Below the pieces are notes generated by a model. It had not been told where the DNA came from. It searched no databases and was given only the letters and a program-made list of their open reading frames with translations. A DNA stretch of 64,000 bases from positions 2,956,439 to 3,020,438 of the forward strand of contig NZ_CP036150.1 in the NCBI RefSeq assembly GCF_008329965.1, given 5' to 3'. Source of the DNA: Oceanispirochaeta crateris. Its GTDB lineage: Bacteria; Spirochaetota; Spirochaetia; DSM-2461. The position numbers were made by a program, and so were the translations under genes. Of this stretch, positions 8,533 through 18,535 are shown in pieces. Numbering within the stretch: the stretch's first letter is position 1; each line of letters starts with the position of its first letter.

Positions 8533-10791
8533 ATGAATAAAGAGCTTCATTCTAAGAACAAGAACATAGAGGATGTACTGAATCTCATTCCTTCAATGAT
8601 TTGCACAACCACAAAAAAAGGAACTTTTGAAAGTGTGAATTCTGCATTTTCTGAAGGGCTTGGTTATTCACAAAAAGAATTGCGATCAATGTCCTTCTTT
8701 GATTTAATTCATCCAGAAGACATCGCACCAACTGAAAGTAAAATGGATTCTCTGCGTTCTGATAACAGTAAAATTATATTTACCAATCAATACAGAACTA
8801 AGAGTGGATCATACAAATTCTTCGAATGGGAAATGACCTGTTCAACTGATGGCACCTATTTTGCTGTTGCCCATGATATTACAGAACACATGGTAGCAAA
8901 AGAATCTCTGAATCAATATAAGCATATAGTTTATAGCTCTACAGATATGATCGCTTTCATTGATAAACAATACAACTTAATAGCCGTCAATGAAGCATTC
9001 TCTAAAGCTTTTAATTTGACTCCTGAAGATTGTATAGGAAAACAATTGGTCAGTGTTTTTGGTAAAGACATGTTTAATAACGCCATAAAGCCTCTCGCTT
9101 CCAAATGCCTGGAAGGAAAAGAAATAAAACAGGAAAACTGGCGTCATTATCCAGCTTATGGAAGACAGTATGTTGAAGCGGCTCATTACCCATATCGAAA
9201 CCATGAAAATGAAATTATGGGGTGCGTTGTATATGTGCGGAACAGAACAGCACAAAAGCTGGCACAAGATGCTTTAAACGATGAACGACGCCGACTTGAG
9301 AGTATTATCGATGGTGCAAATATTGGCACCTGGGAATGGAATATCCAGACAGGAGAAACAATATACAACCAGAAATGGGCTCAGATCCTAGGATATACAA
9401 TTGATGAGCTGGCTCCCATTAGCGTCAAAACTTGGGAAAATCTGGCCCATCCTGACGATCTAAAACAATCAGGAGATCTCCTTAAACGCCATTTTTCAGG
9501 AGAGTTGCCATATTATGATCTTGAATGCCGGATGAAGCATAAGAACGGCAGTTGGGTCGCAATACATGACAGGGGGAAGGTTGTTACCAGAACCGCAGAT
9601 GGAAAACCGCTGATGATGTATGGCACACATTCCGATATTACAGAGCGGAAACAGATTGAAGAAGAAAGACAGAGATTACAAAAAATAGAATCTCTTGGGA
9701 TTCTGGCAGGAGGCATTGCACATGACTTCAATAACCTTCTTGCTGGTATTTACGGCTATATTCAATTAGCAATGCTGGAAACCAAGGAAGAGAAAGTAAA
9801 AAACTATCTCGCAAGGTCTTTGAGCAGCACAGACCGGAGCCAAACCCTAACTCAACAACTGTTGACATTTGCCAAAGGCGGTTCTCCCATAAAAAGAATT
9901 GCAAAACTTTTTCCATTGATTAAGGATGCAGCACAAATGGCTCTCAATGGATCAGCAATTTCCAGCCACTTCTTGATAGATGAAAACCTATGGTCCTGCA
10001 ATTATGATAAAAACCAGATAACTCAGGTCATAGACAACATCACTATAAATGCCATACAAGCCATGCCTAATGGCGGAATGATTGAGTATTCTGCCCGTAA
10101 TATTGTTTTAACCAGAAAAGAGAATCATTCGCTAGCTGCCGGAAACTATGTGAAAATATCAATACGTGACAACGGGATTGGAATGTCGAGTGAAATTCTA
10201 CCAAGAATTTTCGATCCTTATTATACAACAAAGTCAAAGAGTAATGGTCTCGGCCTTGCAAGCTGTTTCTCAATTATCAAAAGACATAATGGTTGTATAG
10301 ATGTTGAATCAACACTGGAAGAAGGAAGCACTTTTCATATTTACTTACCTGCATTCACAGAAAACTACACAGAAAAACCGGAAAAATCTAAGAAAGTCTC
10401 ATATGCACAAGTTAAAACAATCTTAGTCATGGATGATGAGGAACTAATACGGGAAGTAATAAAAGAACAACTAGAAACCTTAGGGTATACTGTAGTTCTC
10501 ACAGAAAATGGAAATGAAGCAATAGATTTTTTTAAGGCAGAGACGGCGGCAAACCGCAAGCTTGCAGGAATGATATTCGACCTGACTGTTCCCGGAGGGA
10601 TGGGAGGGAAAGAAGCAATCAGGAAGATTAGAGAAATATGTTTGGACACGCCGGCTTTTGTTGCCAGCGGATATTCGACAGATCCCATTATGGCGAATCC
10701 TGAAGGGTATGGATTCAATGCAAGTATTAGTAAACCCTTTATGATTCAAGACCTAACAGAAATGCTCGAAAACCATTTGAAAAGGGTTTGA
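8533..10791 (+). CDS. Soluble hybrid sensor histidine kinase: three PAS domains, HisKA/HATPase, C-terminal receiver
   Basis: 752 residues with no hydrophobic segment, so cytoplasmic. PAS domains lie at about 10-125, 130-245 and 255-375; the third has the PAC-like end YGTHSDITERKQ. The H box is GGIAHDFNNLLAGIYGYIQL (~395), the N box NITINAIQAMPNGG, and the G boxes IRDNGIGM and SNGLGLAS. The C-terminal receiver (~630-750) has MDDEE, the phospho-acceptor in MIFDLTVPGGMGG and the Lys in SISKPF. The start ATG has AAAGGA upstream. It stands alone and divergent from the sugar locus. PAS ligands (redox, heme, small molecule) and the output partner cannot be told from sequence. Confidence 0.92.
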   Translation: MNKELHSKNKNIEDVLNLIPSMICTTTKKGTFESVNSAFSEGLGYSQKELRSMSFFDLIHPEDIAPTESKMDSLRSDNSKIIFTNQYRTKSGSYKFFEWEMTCSTDGTYFAVAHDITEHMVAKESLNQYKHIVYSSTDMIAFIDKQYNLIAVNEAFSKAFNLTPEDCIGKQLVSVFGKDMFNNAIKPLASKCLEGKEIKQENWRHYPAYGRQYVEAAHYPYRNHENEIMGCVVYVRNRTAQKLAQDALNDERRRLESIIDGANIGTWEWNIQTGETIYNQKWAQILGYTIDELAPISVKTWENLAHPDDLKQSGDLLKRHFSGELPYYDLECRMKHKNGSWVAIHDRGKVVTRTADGKPLMMYGTHSDITERKQIEEERQRLQKIESLGILAGGIAHDFNNLLAGIYGYIQLAMLETKEEKVKNYLARSLSSTDRSQTLTQQLLTFAKGGSPIKRIAKLFPLIKDAAQMALNGSAISSHFLIDENLWSCNYDKNQITQVIDNITINAIQAMPNGGMIEYSARNIVLTRKENHSLAAGNYVKISIRDNGIGMSSEILPRIFDPYYTTKSKSNGLGLASCFSIIKRHNGCIDVESTLEEGSTFHIYLPAFTENYTEKPEKSKKVSYAQVKTILVMDDEELIREVIKEQLETLGYTVVLTENGNEAIDFFKAETAANRKLAGMIFDLTVPGGMGGKEAIRKIREICLDTPAFVASGYSTDPIMANPEGYGFNASISKPFMIQDLTEMLENHLKRV

Positions 10792-10991
10792 GTATTGGAC
10801 ATCATTTTTGCATAAGGACAATTAAAAAAAATCCCTATATGGTTATGATTCCAATGGAATCCCACCAAATTAAAATCACCATAAATTTCCGATATTCTGA
10901 ATTGAAGCCCCTTGGTGGTAGAGTCGTGATTTCTAATTCATGACGATTCTCTGACACTAGAACACTTTCACTGAAAAAAAGCTCCTGCGTC

Positions 10992-12371
10992 TCAGCTATT
11001 CACAGGAAGATTCTCAATATTCCTGTCATCAGAAATGTTTTTGAAGATCATGATCCCTTCCCCATGAGCCCAAAAGGCACCAATAAACTGACCGAGGGCC
11101 AATGCGGCTATAATGCCCGTGAATCCAGCAATCCTAGCCCCCAGAAAAGAGAGGGGAATGATAACCAGAATATATGCAAAAAAATTAAGCCGTGCCGAAG
11201 ACCGGGGATGACCCGAGGCATTAAGAGATTGATTGATCCAGGTCATATAGCTGAGGGCCGCTGCCGCAAAGGCTGTGATTTTTAAATAGAGGACGATCAG
11301 AGCAACAACCTGAGCCTCGGAGCTGAAGATTCGAGCCAGGGGTGCTGCCAGAAATTGAAGGAGTAAAATTACCAGAAGGCCGTAAACCAGAGACAGCCTC
11401 AATGATATTTGCCGAATCCGATGGACTCTATCCATTTTTCCGGCTCCCCAGTTTTGTCCTACCATGGGAACAAGGGCAATGGAGAAGGCCATCATAAAGA
11501 TTTGAATAAAGCTTTCTATTCTGCTTCCTGCGGCAAGGGCTGCTACCGCGGCGGCTCCTCCACTGGAAGCAGCTAGGCTTGTGAGAACTCCCCGGGTCAA
11601 AGGAGGGAGCAGTTGTGTCATAGCCGCAGGGATACCGACATGCAGGATGCGCCCCCAGGATTCCCGGATTTCCCTCATATGAGGTCGGGAAAATTCCACA
11701 AGACCCGCATGAAAATGGAGGAAGCTGAGAGTGGCAATCATTCCAATAAAACGGGAAAGAACAGTAGCATAAGCGGCACCTTTAATACCCATGGCTGGGA
11801 CAGCGAAATATCCGAAAATAAAGATAGGGTCCAGGATAAAATTCAGAACGGCAATGACCAACATAACAATCAAGGGTCTAATCATGTCCCCTGTAGCTCT
11901 GAGGCTACTATCGCTGATGGGGGGCATCATGATGGTCATGGCCCCCAGATACCAGATAAACATATAATCTTTGACAAGCCGAAGAGACTCTCCTGAGGCT
12001 CCCATAAGTCTGAAAAGGGGGTCCATAGTAAAGAGACCTGTAATGCTGACAAGTCCTACAAGAAAAATGGAGAGGAGGATACCATCTGTGGCTGTTCTCT
12101 TCATGAGGTGATGATTCCCCTGCCCCATGGCCCGGGAGATAACAGAACCTGCTCCCAGACTGATACCAGATGAGGCTGAACCGATTACCATGATGACCGG
12201 AAAGGTAAAGCCCATGGCAGCCAAAGGCTCTGTTCCCATTCGGGAGACAAAATAAGTATCCGTAATATTAAAGAGAATAATCCCCAAAAAACCACCAATA
12301 CTGGGCCAGGTAAGAGAGAGAAGCTGCTTGAGAAGAGGCCCTTCAATGAGGGTTGGTTTGTGCATTTTCAT
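10992..12371 (-). CDS. MATE family efflux transporter (NorM/DinF-like)
   Basis: 459 residues, about 12 hydrophobic segments in two homologous halves, the usual MATE length. Diagnostic stretches include LTWPSIGGFLGIILFNITDT and FVSRMGTEPLAAMGF near the N-terminus and ALVPMVGQNWGAGKMDRV in the second half. It should export cationic drugs or metabolites in exchange for Na+ or H+ at the inner membrane (family knowledge). It starts 22 bases after the stop of the acid-sugar kinase gene on the same strand, so the two may share a transcript. The Shine-Dalgarno is weak. Substrate unknown. Confidence 0.92.
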   Translation of the reverse strand: MKMHKPTLIEGPLLKQLLSLTWPSIGGFLGIILFNITDTYFVSRMGTEPLAAMGFTFPVIMVIGSASSGISLGAGSVISRAMGQGNHHLMKRTATDGILLSIFLVGLVSITGLFTMDPLFRLMGASGESLRLVKDYMFIWYLGAMTIMMPPISDSSLRATGDMIRPLIVMLVIAVLNFILDPIFIFGYFAVPAMGIKGAAYATVLSRFIGMIATLSFLHFHAGLVEFSRPHMREIRESWGRILHVGIPAAMTQLLPPLTRGVLTSLAASSGGAAAVAALAAGSRIESFIQIFMMAFSIALVPMVGQNWGAGKMDRVHRIRQISLRLSLVYGLLVILLLQFLAAPLARIFSSEAQVVALIVLYLKITAFAAAALSYMTWINQSLNASGHPRSSARLNFFAYILVIIPLSFLGARIAGFTGIIAALALGQFIGAFWAHGEGIMIFKNISDDRNIENLPVNS

Positions 12372-12393
12372 TGGAGATGATTCTATAGTAGTT

Positions 12394-13842
12394 TCATACT
12401 AACAGGAAGAGACGGACAACCTGGAGTAAAGTATCATCCTGCCCTACATTCCCAGGAAAGATAACATAGGGGATTCCAGGAAAACGACTTTCCTCGGCAC
12501 AGCGCCAAACAGGAATACCAGGTGCAGCCTGTCCAAGAACTTCAGCTCTTTGAATTTCCAGAGCGTGAACAGCCATATCATGACTTGTGATGCCTCCCTT
12601 GCTTAGAATAAAAGAAGGGCGGATGTCTAAAGAGCGGACGATCCTAACCAGTGAGGAAGATATCCGTGCGGAAAATTCAAGATCAGTCAGCCCTTCACTA
12701 CTTTCAGATGCCGATAGAAAACCACCGGAAGGATTGTCTGTATAGAGGCAGGGAGTCTGTCCTGCAAGAAGACTTTCCCGGAGTTTCACCGAGAGAGAGC
12801 TTATTTCTCTTTCTAGAGAATCCTGGTCAAGCGCGCTTCTAACATTGAAGGGGAGAGCTTCCACGAGCTGTGAATCAAACAAGGCTTGCAGTTGCCGGCG
12901 ACTTTTTCCCACATATGATCCAGCAATGACCAGCCCGGGACGTCCGTCGTCCACAGGAGAAAGCATCTCTTTTTTTGTGAGAAATGGACGGGCATCCAAA
13001 CCGGCAAGAACCCGTACAAACGCGGCGGCTGAACGAAATATAAAGCGTTTACCCCGGGATGCCAGCTCTGAAAAAGCACAGAAAAAAACCTTTAAGTCTT
13101 CATAAGAAATGGTGTTGACGATAACCCGCTGGTAATCTGTACAAGTGAAAAGGAGTTCTCGAAGAGAGTCCAGATCCCCCTTTCGAAGCAGTTCCAGGGG
13201 AATGGAAAGAACATCCTTCGCCAAGACTTTCCCTTGAGTTTTTTCCTGCACATAATCTTTCAGATCTGAGGAATGAAAGGCAAAGCTGGAATCTTTTGCA
13301 AATTCAGTCTGGGCCGCAGGAACAAGAAACTCCCCTTCTCTAACATAGTGGATGTCCTTCAGAGTGAAGCGGCCTCCCTCAGGAAAGAAGGGGATTAGGA
13401 TTTCTCCATCCATTAAACCCTCCGGCTCCAAAGCAGCCGCCAGGGCTTCCGTCTCCAGAGGATAATGTCCCCGCAGGGTGGAATCACTTCGGGAAATAAC
13501 AAGAAGTTCTCCCGGCGCCATAGCTTTAAGATCCCGTCCCAATCTGCGGTGAAGCTCTTCAGTCTTCAAGGCTGAGAGAGAGCGTGAATTTGTAAGAATA
13601 TAAACCGTGGGAGAGATGTCATTTAAGGCGTTTTGTAGACTCTGGTGATCAAACCCTGTATAGACAGGAAGGTCATACACGGTTTGAGATCCTGTAGGAT
13701 CATCGTCCAGGATAATGACCTTTTCATATGTTTTGCGGAGGTTCTGTACTGCGGCCAGCCAACGTTTGTCCCGCTCACTTTGAGGGAGAGAATATTCCGG
13801 CAGAGACTCAAGAATCTTTATATTTAGTTTTTTATGATTCAT
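12394..13842 (-). CDS. Four-carbon acid sugar kinase family protein (DUF1537; OtnK/DtnK-type)
   Basis: 482 residues, the normal two-domain length. The N-terminal domain carries the family signature KVIILDDDPTGSQT (~45) and SRSDSTLRGHYPLE (~135). The C-terminal nucleotide-binding domain has LVIAGSYVGKSRRQ (~310) and SKGGITSHDMA (~420). Known members phosphorylate D-threonate, D-erythronate or related 3-oxo acids using ATP. The start ATG has AGAGG 6-10 bases upstream. The usual partners (PdxA2 dehydrogenase, aldolase, GntR regulator) are not adjacent here, so the substrate stays open. A MATE exporter gene follows closely downstream. Confidence 0.9.
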   Translation of the reverse strand: MNHKKLNIKILESLPEYSLPQSERDKRWLAAVQNLRKTYEKVIILDDDPTGSQTVYDLPVYTGFDHQSLQNALNDISPTVYILTNSRSLSALKTEELHRRLGRDLKAMAPGELLVISRSDSTLRGHYPLETEALAAALEPEGLMDGEILIPFFPEGGRFTLKDIHYVREGEFLVPAAQTEFAKDSSFAFHSSDLKDYVQEKTQGKVLAKDVLSIPLELLRKGDLDSLRELLFTCTDYQRVIVNTISYEDLKVFFCAFSELASRGKRFIFRSAAAFVRVLAGLDARPFLTKKEMLSPVDDGRPGLVIAGSYVGKSRRQLQALFDSQLVEALPFNVRSALDQDSLEREISSLSVKLRESLLAGQTPCLYTDNPSGGFLSASESSEGLTDLEFSARISSSLVRIVRSLDIRPSFILSKGGITSHDMAVHALEIQRAEVLGQAAPGIPVWRCAEESRFPGIPYVIFPGNVGQDDTLLQVVRLFLLV

Positions 13843-14077
13843 AACGACCTCTTTATTATTTTCTTTGACCCTTAAGTAACATCTATCTTGAATCGTAACG
13901 GCGAGTAAAACATTTCTTGTGATTTATCTGGCTCAAAAATAGTATTTCATCCATGCATTCCTATAATACTAATCCCTCTTGATGTAACAACAACTGTACT
14001 TATACTAAAAAACACCTGGACTATTTTAAACGAATGCCTTTTGGATTCGGGGAAATAGCGTTCTATTGAATCGATTC

Positions 14078-15583
14078 CTACTTAAATCTTTTTTGACAGT
14101 AAACAGTAATATCCTTCAAAGACTCAATACGGCGGGACATGTTTCCATCCCGAATATAAAACTGTTCATTTTTTCCTCCGCTTTTGCTGGTCATCGTAGT
14201 AAACAGAGGCTGTGAAGAAGACCTGACTGACACTTGGCAGATGTCTTTTCCATGGACTTCAATAAACTTAACATCTACATTCCTACTGACAAACGTTCCG
14301 TACATAGCTGAAGCAAGATTTCTCAAATGAAGTTCAAAGGTATCTCTATCTGGATGCTTAAGACTCTGGTAGTCCTGTTGAAGTCCCAAAGGTTTTCCAT
14401 CGTCACTTACACCGATAAGAAGATCTCCACCCGCACTATTTCCAAAAGCTGCAATGGATTTCATGATGACTTCTTCCAGTTTTTTATTGACACAGTTATC
14501 CCTGTAATCCCAGCGAAGAGAAGACTTAAACTCCAGTTTTTTACTCTCACCCTTCTCAATTACCTGCAACAGAAGCTCTTCCTCAGAAAGACGACGCCGT
14601 TCACGGTAATTTCCAAGAAAAAATAGGATGATCAACACCAGAAAAAGCAGAAAAAACGGGATTGCCGCCAGGACATAGAAACGGTCAAACTGACTGAAAA
14701 ATAGATCGGACTCGGGAAGTATGAAACCAATAGAGCTGCCATATTCATTAAGCTCATATAATAAAACAAACCACTTTTGCTCATCATATTCAATATGGTA
14801 TAGATTCTCCATTTCTGAAGAAGAAATTTCTTCCAGAACATGTTTGGTCAGATCATAATAATAATTATAATTTTCAGAGCCCTTTTCACCAAGACTGCCG
14901 GACCATCCCTTCAAAGGAGCACTATTCAAGGGAATCGTTATAAACTCACTCTTGCTAAAGGATGAAAAGAGAATGCCATCTTCATCAAAAATATCTTTAT
15001 AGAATTCAATAAAACGGAGGAGGGAAATATCAAGTGAGATTGTTTTTCCAGATGCAGAAGGCATCTCCAGAGTCACTGAAAAACCAGGTTCTCCTGTAGA
15101 AATTAGAGAGTGTATATTTGAAAGAAAGATAGTATCCGAATTTGATTTGGAGTCTTCTGGCAAATCCTTCATTTCTAATGGGATCTGTCTTATTTCTTCG
15201 TTTCCATTAATTTCACGGAGAATAAACCGTCCTTCCTCCAGAATGAAAGAATGATACTTCATCCCACTTCTGTAATTAATAGCGGCCACACCGGGTAATG
15301 ATCCAGATACAGCTCTGTTTAATAGGTTAAGGTTTGAATCTTCAAAATTCTCTGAAAAATCACCCGCTTCAATCCAGAAGGCTGAATTTGATAAAAAGTT
15401 GATCCATTCCGGCAAAATTGTCTGCATCTCACGATAAGGCCTGGAAACAATAGAATCAGACATGCTGTCATTCAGAAAATCTTTCAGCCGATTACTTCCT
15501 GCCATTACGAAAATGAGAAAAAGAGCTAACAGAATAGAAACAAAGGATAGAATCAGACTTTTATTGCTTTGAAAGAAATTCAC
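14078..15583 (-). CDS. Membrane-anchored AlbA_2 (Schlafen-like) domain protein with extracytoplasmic sensor region
   Basis: 501 residues. TM1 lies at ~9-30 (SLILSFVSILLALFLIFVMA) and TM2 at ~305-330 (FYVLAAIPFFLLFLVLIILF), enclosing ~270 residues outside the membrane, laid out like a histidine-kinase sensor. The cytoplasmic part (~345-500) is an AlbA_2 domain: GESKKLEFKSSLRWD, then IAAFGNSAGGDLLIGVSDDG. AlbA_2 domains usually sit in soluble ATP-binding or regulator proteins, so a transmembrane sensor-AlbA_2 layout is uncommon. The start is GTG with AGGAGAAG upstream. No defence genes are adjacent. A role in ligand-controlled nucleic-acid or nucleotide binding is a guess. Confidence 0.8.
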   Translation of the reverse strand: MNFFQSNKSLILSFVSILLALFLIFVMAGSNRLKDFLNDSMSDSIVSRPYREMQTILPEWINFLSNSAFWIEAGDFSENFEDSNLNLLNRAVSGSLPGVAAINYRSGMKYHSFILEEGRFILREINGNEEIRQIPLEMKDLPEDSKSNSDTIFLSNIHSLISTGEPGFSVTLEMPSASGKTISLDISLLRFIEFYKDIFDEDGILFSSFSKSEFITIPLNSAPLKGWSGSLGEKGSENYNYYYDLTKHVLEEISSSEMENLYHIEYDEQKWFVLLYELNEYGSSIGFILPESDLFFSQFDRFYVLAAIPFFLLFLVLIILFFLGNYRERRRLSEEELLLQVIEKGESKKLEFKSSLRWDYRDNCVNKKLEEVIMKSIAAFGNSAGGDLLIGVSDDGKPLGLQQDYQSLKHPDRDTFELHLRNLASAMYGTFVSRNVDVKFIEVHGKDICQVSVRSSSQPLFTTMTSKSGGKNEQFYIRDGNMSRRIESLKDITVYCQKRFK

Positions 15584-15699
15584 AGCTTCTCCTGATCATT
15601 CAAATGGATTTTTTTAGATACAATATCATTGAATTGAGAAGAGAATAACCTTTTTAAACATGCGTTGCAAACTTCCATCCTGATATGCCCAAAGCGAGA

Positions 15700-15956
15700 T
15701 TATCCAGAGTTGCATTTAATTCTCAAATGATTGGATTTATTCAGACAGATACTTTCATCATTCTCGGCGAGAATCTCTCCTGCATGGTCAGGATGACACA
15801 ATTCAAAAATTTTAACCTTCTTTACATCTTTGTCAAACTTAGCCATTGTTGTCTGCAGATCATGAACCGCGGGAATTTTCCAATCCAGTGCACCCACAGA
15901 CTCTTTAAAAAATCTTGAACTGTTTTTTCAAAATCATAGAGACTTTTACTTCTCAC
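15700..15956 (-). pseudogene. Frameshifted, truncated DUF302-family gene
   Basis: The minus strand encodes WKIPAVHDLQ and KIFELCHPDHAGEILAENDE, which I recognise as the core of one DUF302 subfamily. The preceding codons (SLYDFEKTVQDF) lie in another frame; a one-base change in the T-run at about 15907-15912 breaks continuity. After AENDE the expected conserved Pro-Met-Met-Pro/Cys segment is missing and the frame ends about 15 codons later. Intact members are about 130 residues; here only about 85 codons remain. It appears to be a decaying remnant with no obvious partner nearby. Confidence 0.6.
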
Positions 15957-16093
15957 ATATATTTACTTGCATACAGTATTTTAAATATATACTGCATACA
16001 AACAGATCTCTGGCCAAACTCTTTTGTAATTTCTTCTTTAAAATAATTTTATATTTATTAACCAATTTCTGAATGTATTACCACACTCTTGTA

Positions 16094-17317
16094 TTAGCTG
16101 GTTTCAAGACTATGCAATAATTTTAACGCTGGTTTAAAATCGGGGGCTAGTTTTAAAACAATCCGGCAATCCTCAATGGCCGATTGCAGTTTTCCTGCAG
16201 CGGCCAGAGTTTCTGCCCTGGCCGTAATGAACTCAATATTGTATGGCTCTGCTTTGATACACTCTTCAATGTCACTCAATGCGTCTGAAAGATTTCCATT
16301 GACTCGAGCATGCACGGCTCTATAATAACGGGCTTTTGTTTGTCCCGGATTTAATTCAATCGCCTGATTAAAATCTTCAAGAGCTGCGTCTTGCAAATTA
16401 CTTGAAAAATAAGCCATTCCTCTATGAACAAGAATAACTGCCCTTATATCATTATTGATCTTACGAAGAAGTATCGTGGAATAGATCTCAATTGCCTCAC
16501 TGTAGTGATTCTCGTTATGGGCAAGGAGTCCGCGGAGCAAAAGAGTATCAATGGTCTCCTGTATAATACTAGGGGGCTGATTTTTCTCTGGTGCCCTGGA
16601 TTCGGATTCTCTATCCTTTTGTGGATTCTGGCTGATACAATCATAAAAGTCTTTTCGCCGCTGATTGAGTGCGGAGTTGAGTTCTCGCTGGTAAGCCCTT
16701 ATTTCCTGAAACATAATATCAGACAGTGTAAGGTTCGCATTCAGTGCCGCAAGTTTTCTTTTCAATGGTTCATCAAGAGGTGAAAATTCTGACTTATAGA
16801 CCAGCTCATGTTCAACTTCTGCCCAGGCTTCCTGTAGGATGGTACGGACCTGAATTTCACAAACTAAGGGATTTAAAAAATCGAGGATGGGTGAATCGGA
16901 AGAGTAAGTATCCTCGGGTAGAACAATGAGAAAATGAACTGATTCATAACCAAAATATTGATAAGGATACTCTGCTCCTTTAACCTCATACTCTGTGATC
17001 TGAAATAATTCCTGAAGCATATTGGAAATAGCCTCAATCTCTTCCAGAAAAGGGCATATAATTCTGATTCCAAGAATATCTGTAATAGCTAGGGGCTTTT
17101 TGTCTTTACCCAAACTGATATTTCTAAGAAATTTTGCATGCCAGCTGGAAAATTCTTTGACACGATGACGAACCGTTACGGATAAACCCTTTTCATGAGC
17201 TCCAGCATAAATCATATCGTTCAGAATATTGAGAGTGGCAGAGAATGCAGGAAGAGCTTCATTATAACGGGTCTCCAGTTTTTCCTTAGCTTCGATGTGA
17301 AAGGTTGCTTCATCCAT
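16094..17317 (-). CDS. RelA/SpoT-type (p)ppGpp synthetase domain protein with C-terminal TPR repeats
   Basis: About 407 residues from the ATG at 17315-17317 (AGG upstream); an in-frame TTG at 17329 would add four. The N-terminal ~210 residues match the RelA_SpoT synthetase fold: ITDILGIRIICPF (~85), GYESVHFLI (~130) and CEIQVRTILQEAWAEVEHEL (~160). The catalytic-type residues and the EIQVRT box are kept, and no HD hydrolase domain is present, so it resembles a small alarmone synthetase. Residues ~265-405 form three to four TPR units (AVILVHRGMAYFSS, AIELNPGQTKARYYRAVHA, AIEDCRIVLKLAP). The TPR part probably mediates protein contacts or regulation. It precedes no clear operon partner. Confidence 0.88.
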   Translation of the reverse strand: MDEATFHIEAKEKLETRYNEALPAFSATLNILNDMIYAGAHEKGLSVTVRHRVKEFSSWHAKFLRNISLGKDKKPLAITDILGIRIICPFLEEIEAISNMLQELFQITEYEVKGAEYPYQYFGYESVHFLIVLPEDTYSSDSPILDFLNPLVCEIQVRTILQEAWAEVEHELVYKSEFSPLDEPLKRKLAALNANLTLSDIMFQEIRAYQRELNSALNQRRKDFYDCISQNPQKDRESESRAPEKNQPPSIIQETIDTLLLRGLLAHNENHYSEAIEIYSTILLRKINNDIRAVILVHRGMAYFSSNLQDAALEDFNQAIELNPGQTKARYYRAVHARVNGNLSDALSDIEECIKAEPYNIEFITARAETLAAAGKLQSAIEDCRIVLKLAPDFKPALKLLHSLETS

Positions 17318-17350
17318 ATTTACCTGCAATTATAGTATACTAATAGTTTT

Positions 17351-18313
17351 TTAAGAAACAAGAATTATATTCCCTTTGGCCCCGGGCGTCATGATCATTT
17401 GATGTGCAGTCGCCGCTTTATCCAGAGAAAAGGTCTGGCCTACAATTGGTTTAATTGCGCCATCATTCAAGCCCTGATTCAAAGCGTCATAGATCTCATT
17501 CAGCTCTTCAGGGAGAGCGTTCTTTAACATCATTCCCATAATGACGGCATCTTTTACCATAGCATCTCTGGGAGATATTGTAATTTCTCCCCTGTTACCA
17601 ATGATAACGATCCTTCCCTTTTGAGAGAGGATCTTAAGATCCTTGTCTAAATTAACATTTGCCAACATCTCCAATACGATATTCGCACCAGCTCCTTTGG
17701 TGATCTCTAAAATCGAATCAAGATAAGCACCAGAGTTATGGTCTAGTACAAATTCAACGCCCTGCTCTCTAAGGAGGAGACGTCCTTCCTTTGTACCTCC
17801 CGTAGCTATGACAGGAACCCCAATAGAGTTTGCAATCTGTACTGCTGCGAGGCCGACTCCACCTGTGGCTCCATGAACGAGAAGCCACTCCCCTGGCTGA
17901 GGTTTAGCTTTTTGAATCAAAGCTCTATAAGCCGTTGAATAGGGAGTCCCCAGGCAAGCACCGGCTTCAAAGGAGATATGATCCGGTAATGGGTGGATTT
18001 GATTCTCAGCACACAACGCCTCCTCGGCATAAGTGCCGCTTAAAGACCCTGTAAGAAAGACACGGTCTCCCTCTTTAACTGAAGAGACTCCCTTGCCTAA
18101 CTCTATTACAATACCAGCTCCATCGTTCCCAGGAGTGTAGGGAAGAGAGGGCTTATTGGCATACATTCCAGAACGGATATATGTGTCCACGGGATTCACA
18201 CCGATTGCTGCAATACACACAACAACCTGACCTGGCCCTGGTGAAAATGGCTCCAGTTCTTTGATCTTTAAAACATTTTCCTGACCAAAATCGTCCACAA
18301 CTATGGCTTTCAT
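17351..18313 (-). CDS. Quinone oxidoreductase / zinc-independent alcohol dehydrogenase (Qor-like MDR)
   Basis: 320 residues, normal for the QOR subfamily of medium-chain dehydrogenases. The N-terminal GroES-like part has GVNPVDTYIRSGMY and PGNDGAGIVIELG. The NADPH-binding Rossmann motif is LVHGATGGVGLAAVQ near residue 145. Zinc ligands of classical alcohol dehydrogenases are absent. The expected reaction is NADPH-dependent reduction of quinones or enones in the cytoplasm. The start ATG has GGAGGG upstream. It lies 33 bases upstream of the alarmone synthetase gene on the same strand, so co-transcription is possible but there is no functional link I can name. Confidence 0.9.
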   Translation of the reverse strand: MKAIVVDDFGQENVLKIKELEPFSPGPGQVVVCIAAIGVNPVDTYIRSGMYANKPSLPYTPGNDGAGIVIELGKGVSSVKEGDRVFLTGSLSGTYAEEALCAENQIHPLPDHISFEAGACLGTPYSTAYRALIQKAKPQPGEWLLVHGATGGVGLAAVQIANSIGVPVIATGGTKEGRLLLREQGVEFVLDHNSGAYLDSILEITKGAGANIVLEMLANVNLDKDLKILSQKGRIVIIGNRGEITISPRDAMVKDAVIMGMMLKNALPEELNEIYDALNQGLNDGAIKPIVGQTFSLDKAATAHQMIMTPGAKGNIILVS

Positions 18314-18535
18314 TCCAACCCTCCAGATACTTTAACATTATCAAACTTGATGATTCTGCTATCCATCCTAAGTATAAATGATAAGTGCTGAGAAATGAAA
18401 TGAAAGCTCATGTTCGATCCGGGATAGTTCATGGATTTATAAGCGATACCTATGGCCTCTCCCTTAGCAAGGGAAGTAATAGGATAGGAATCTGCGTTAA
18501 ATTCCAGAATCTCCCAAAATAAAAGACAATACGGT

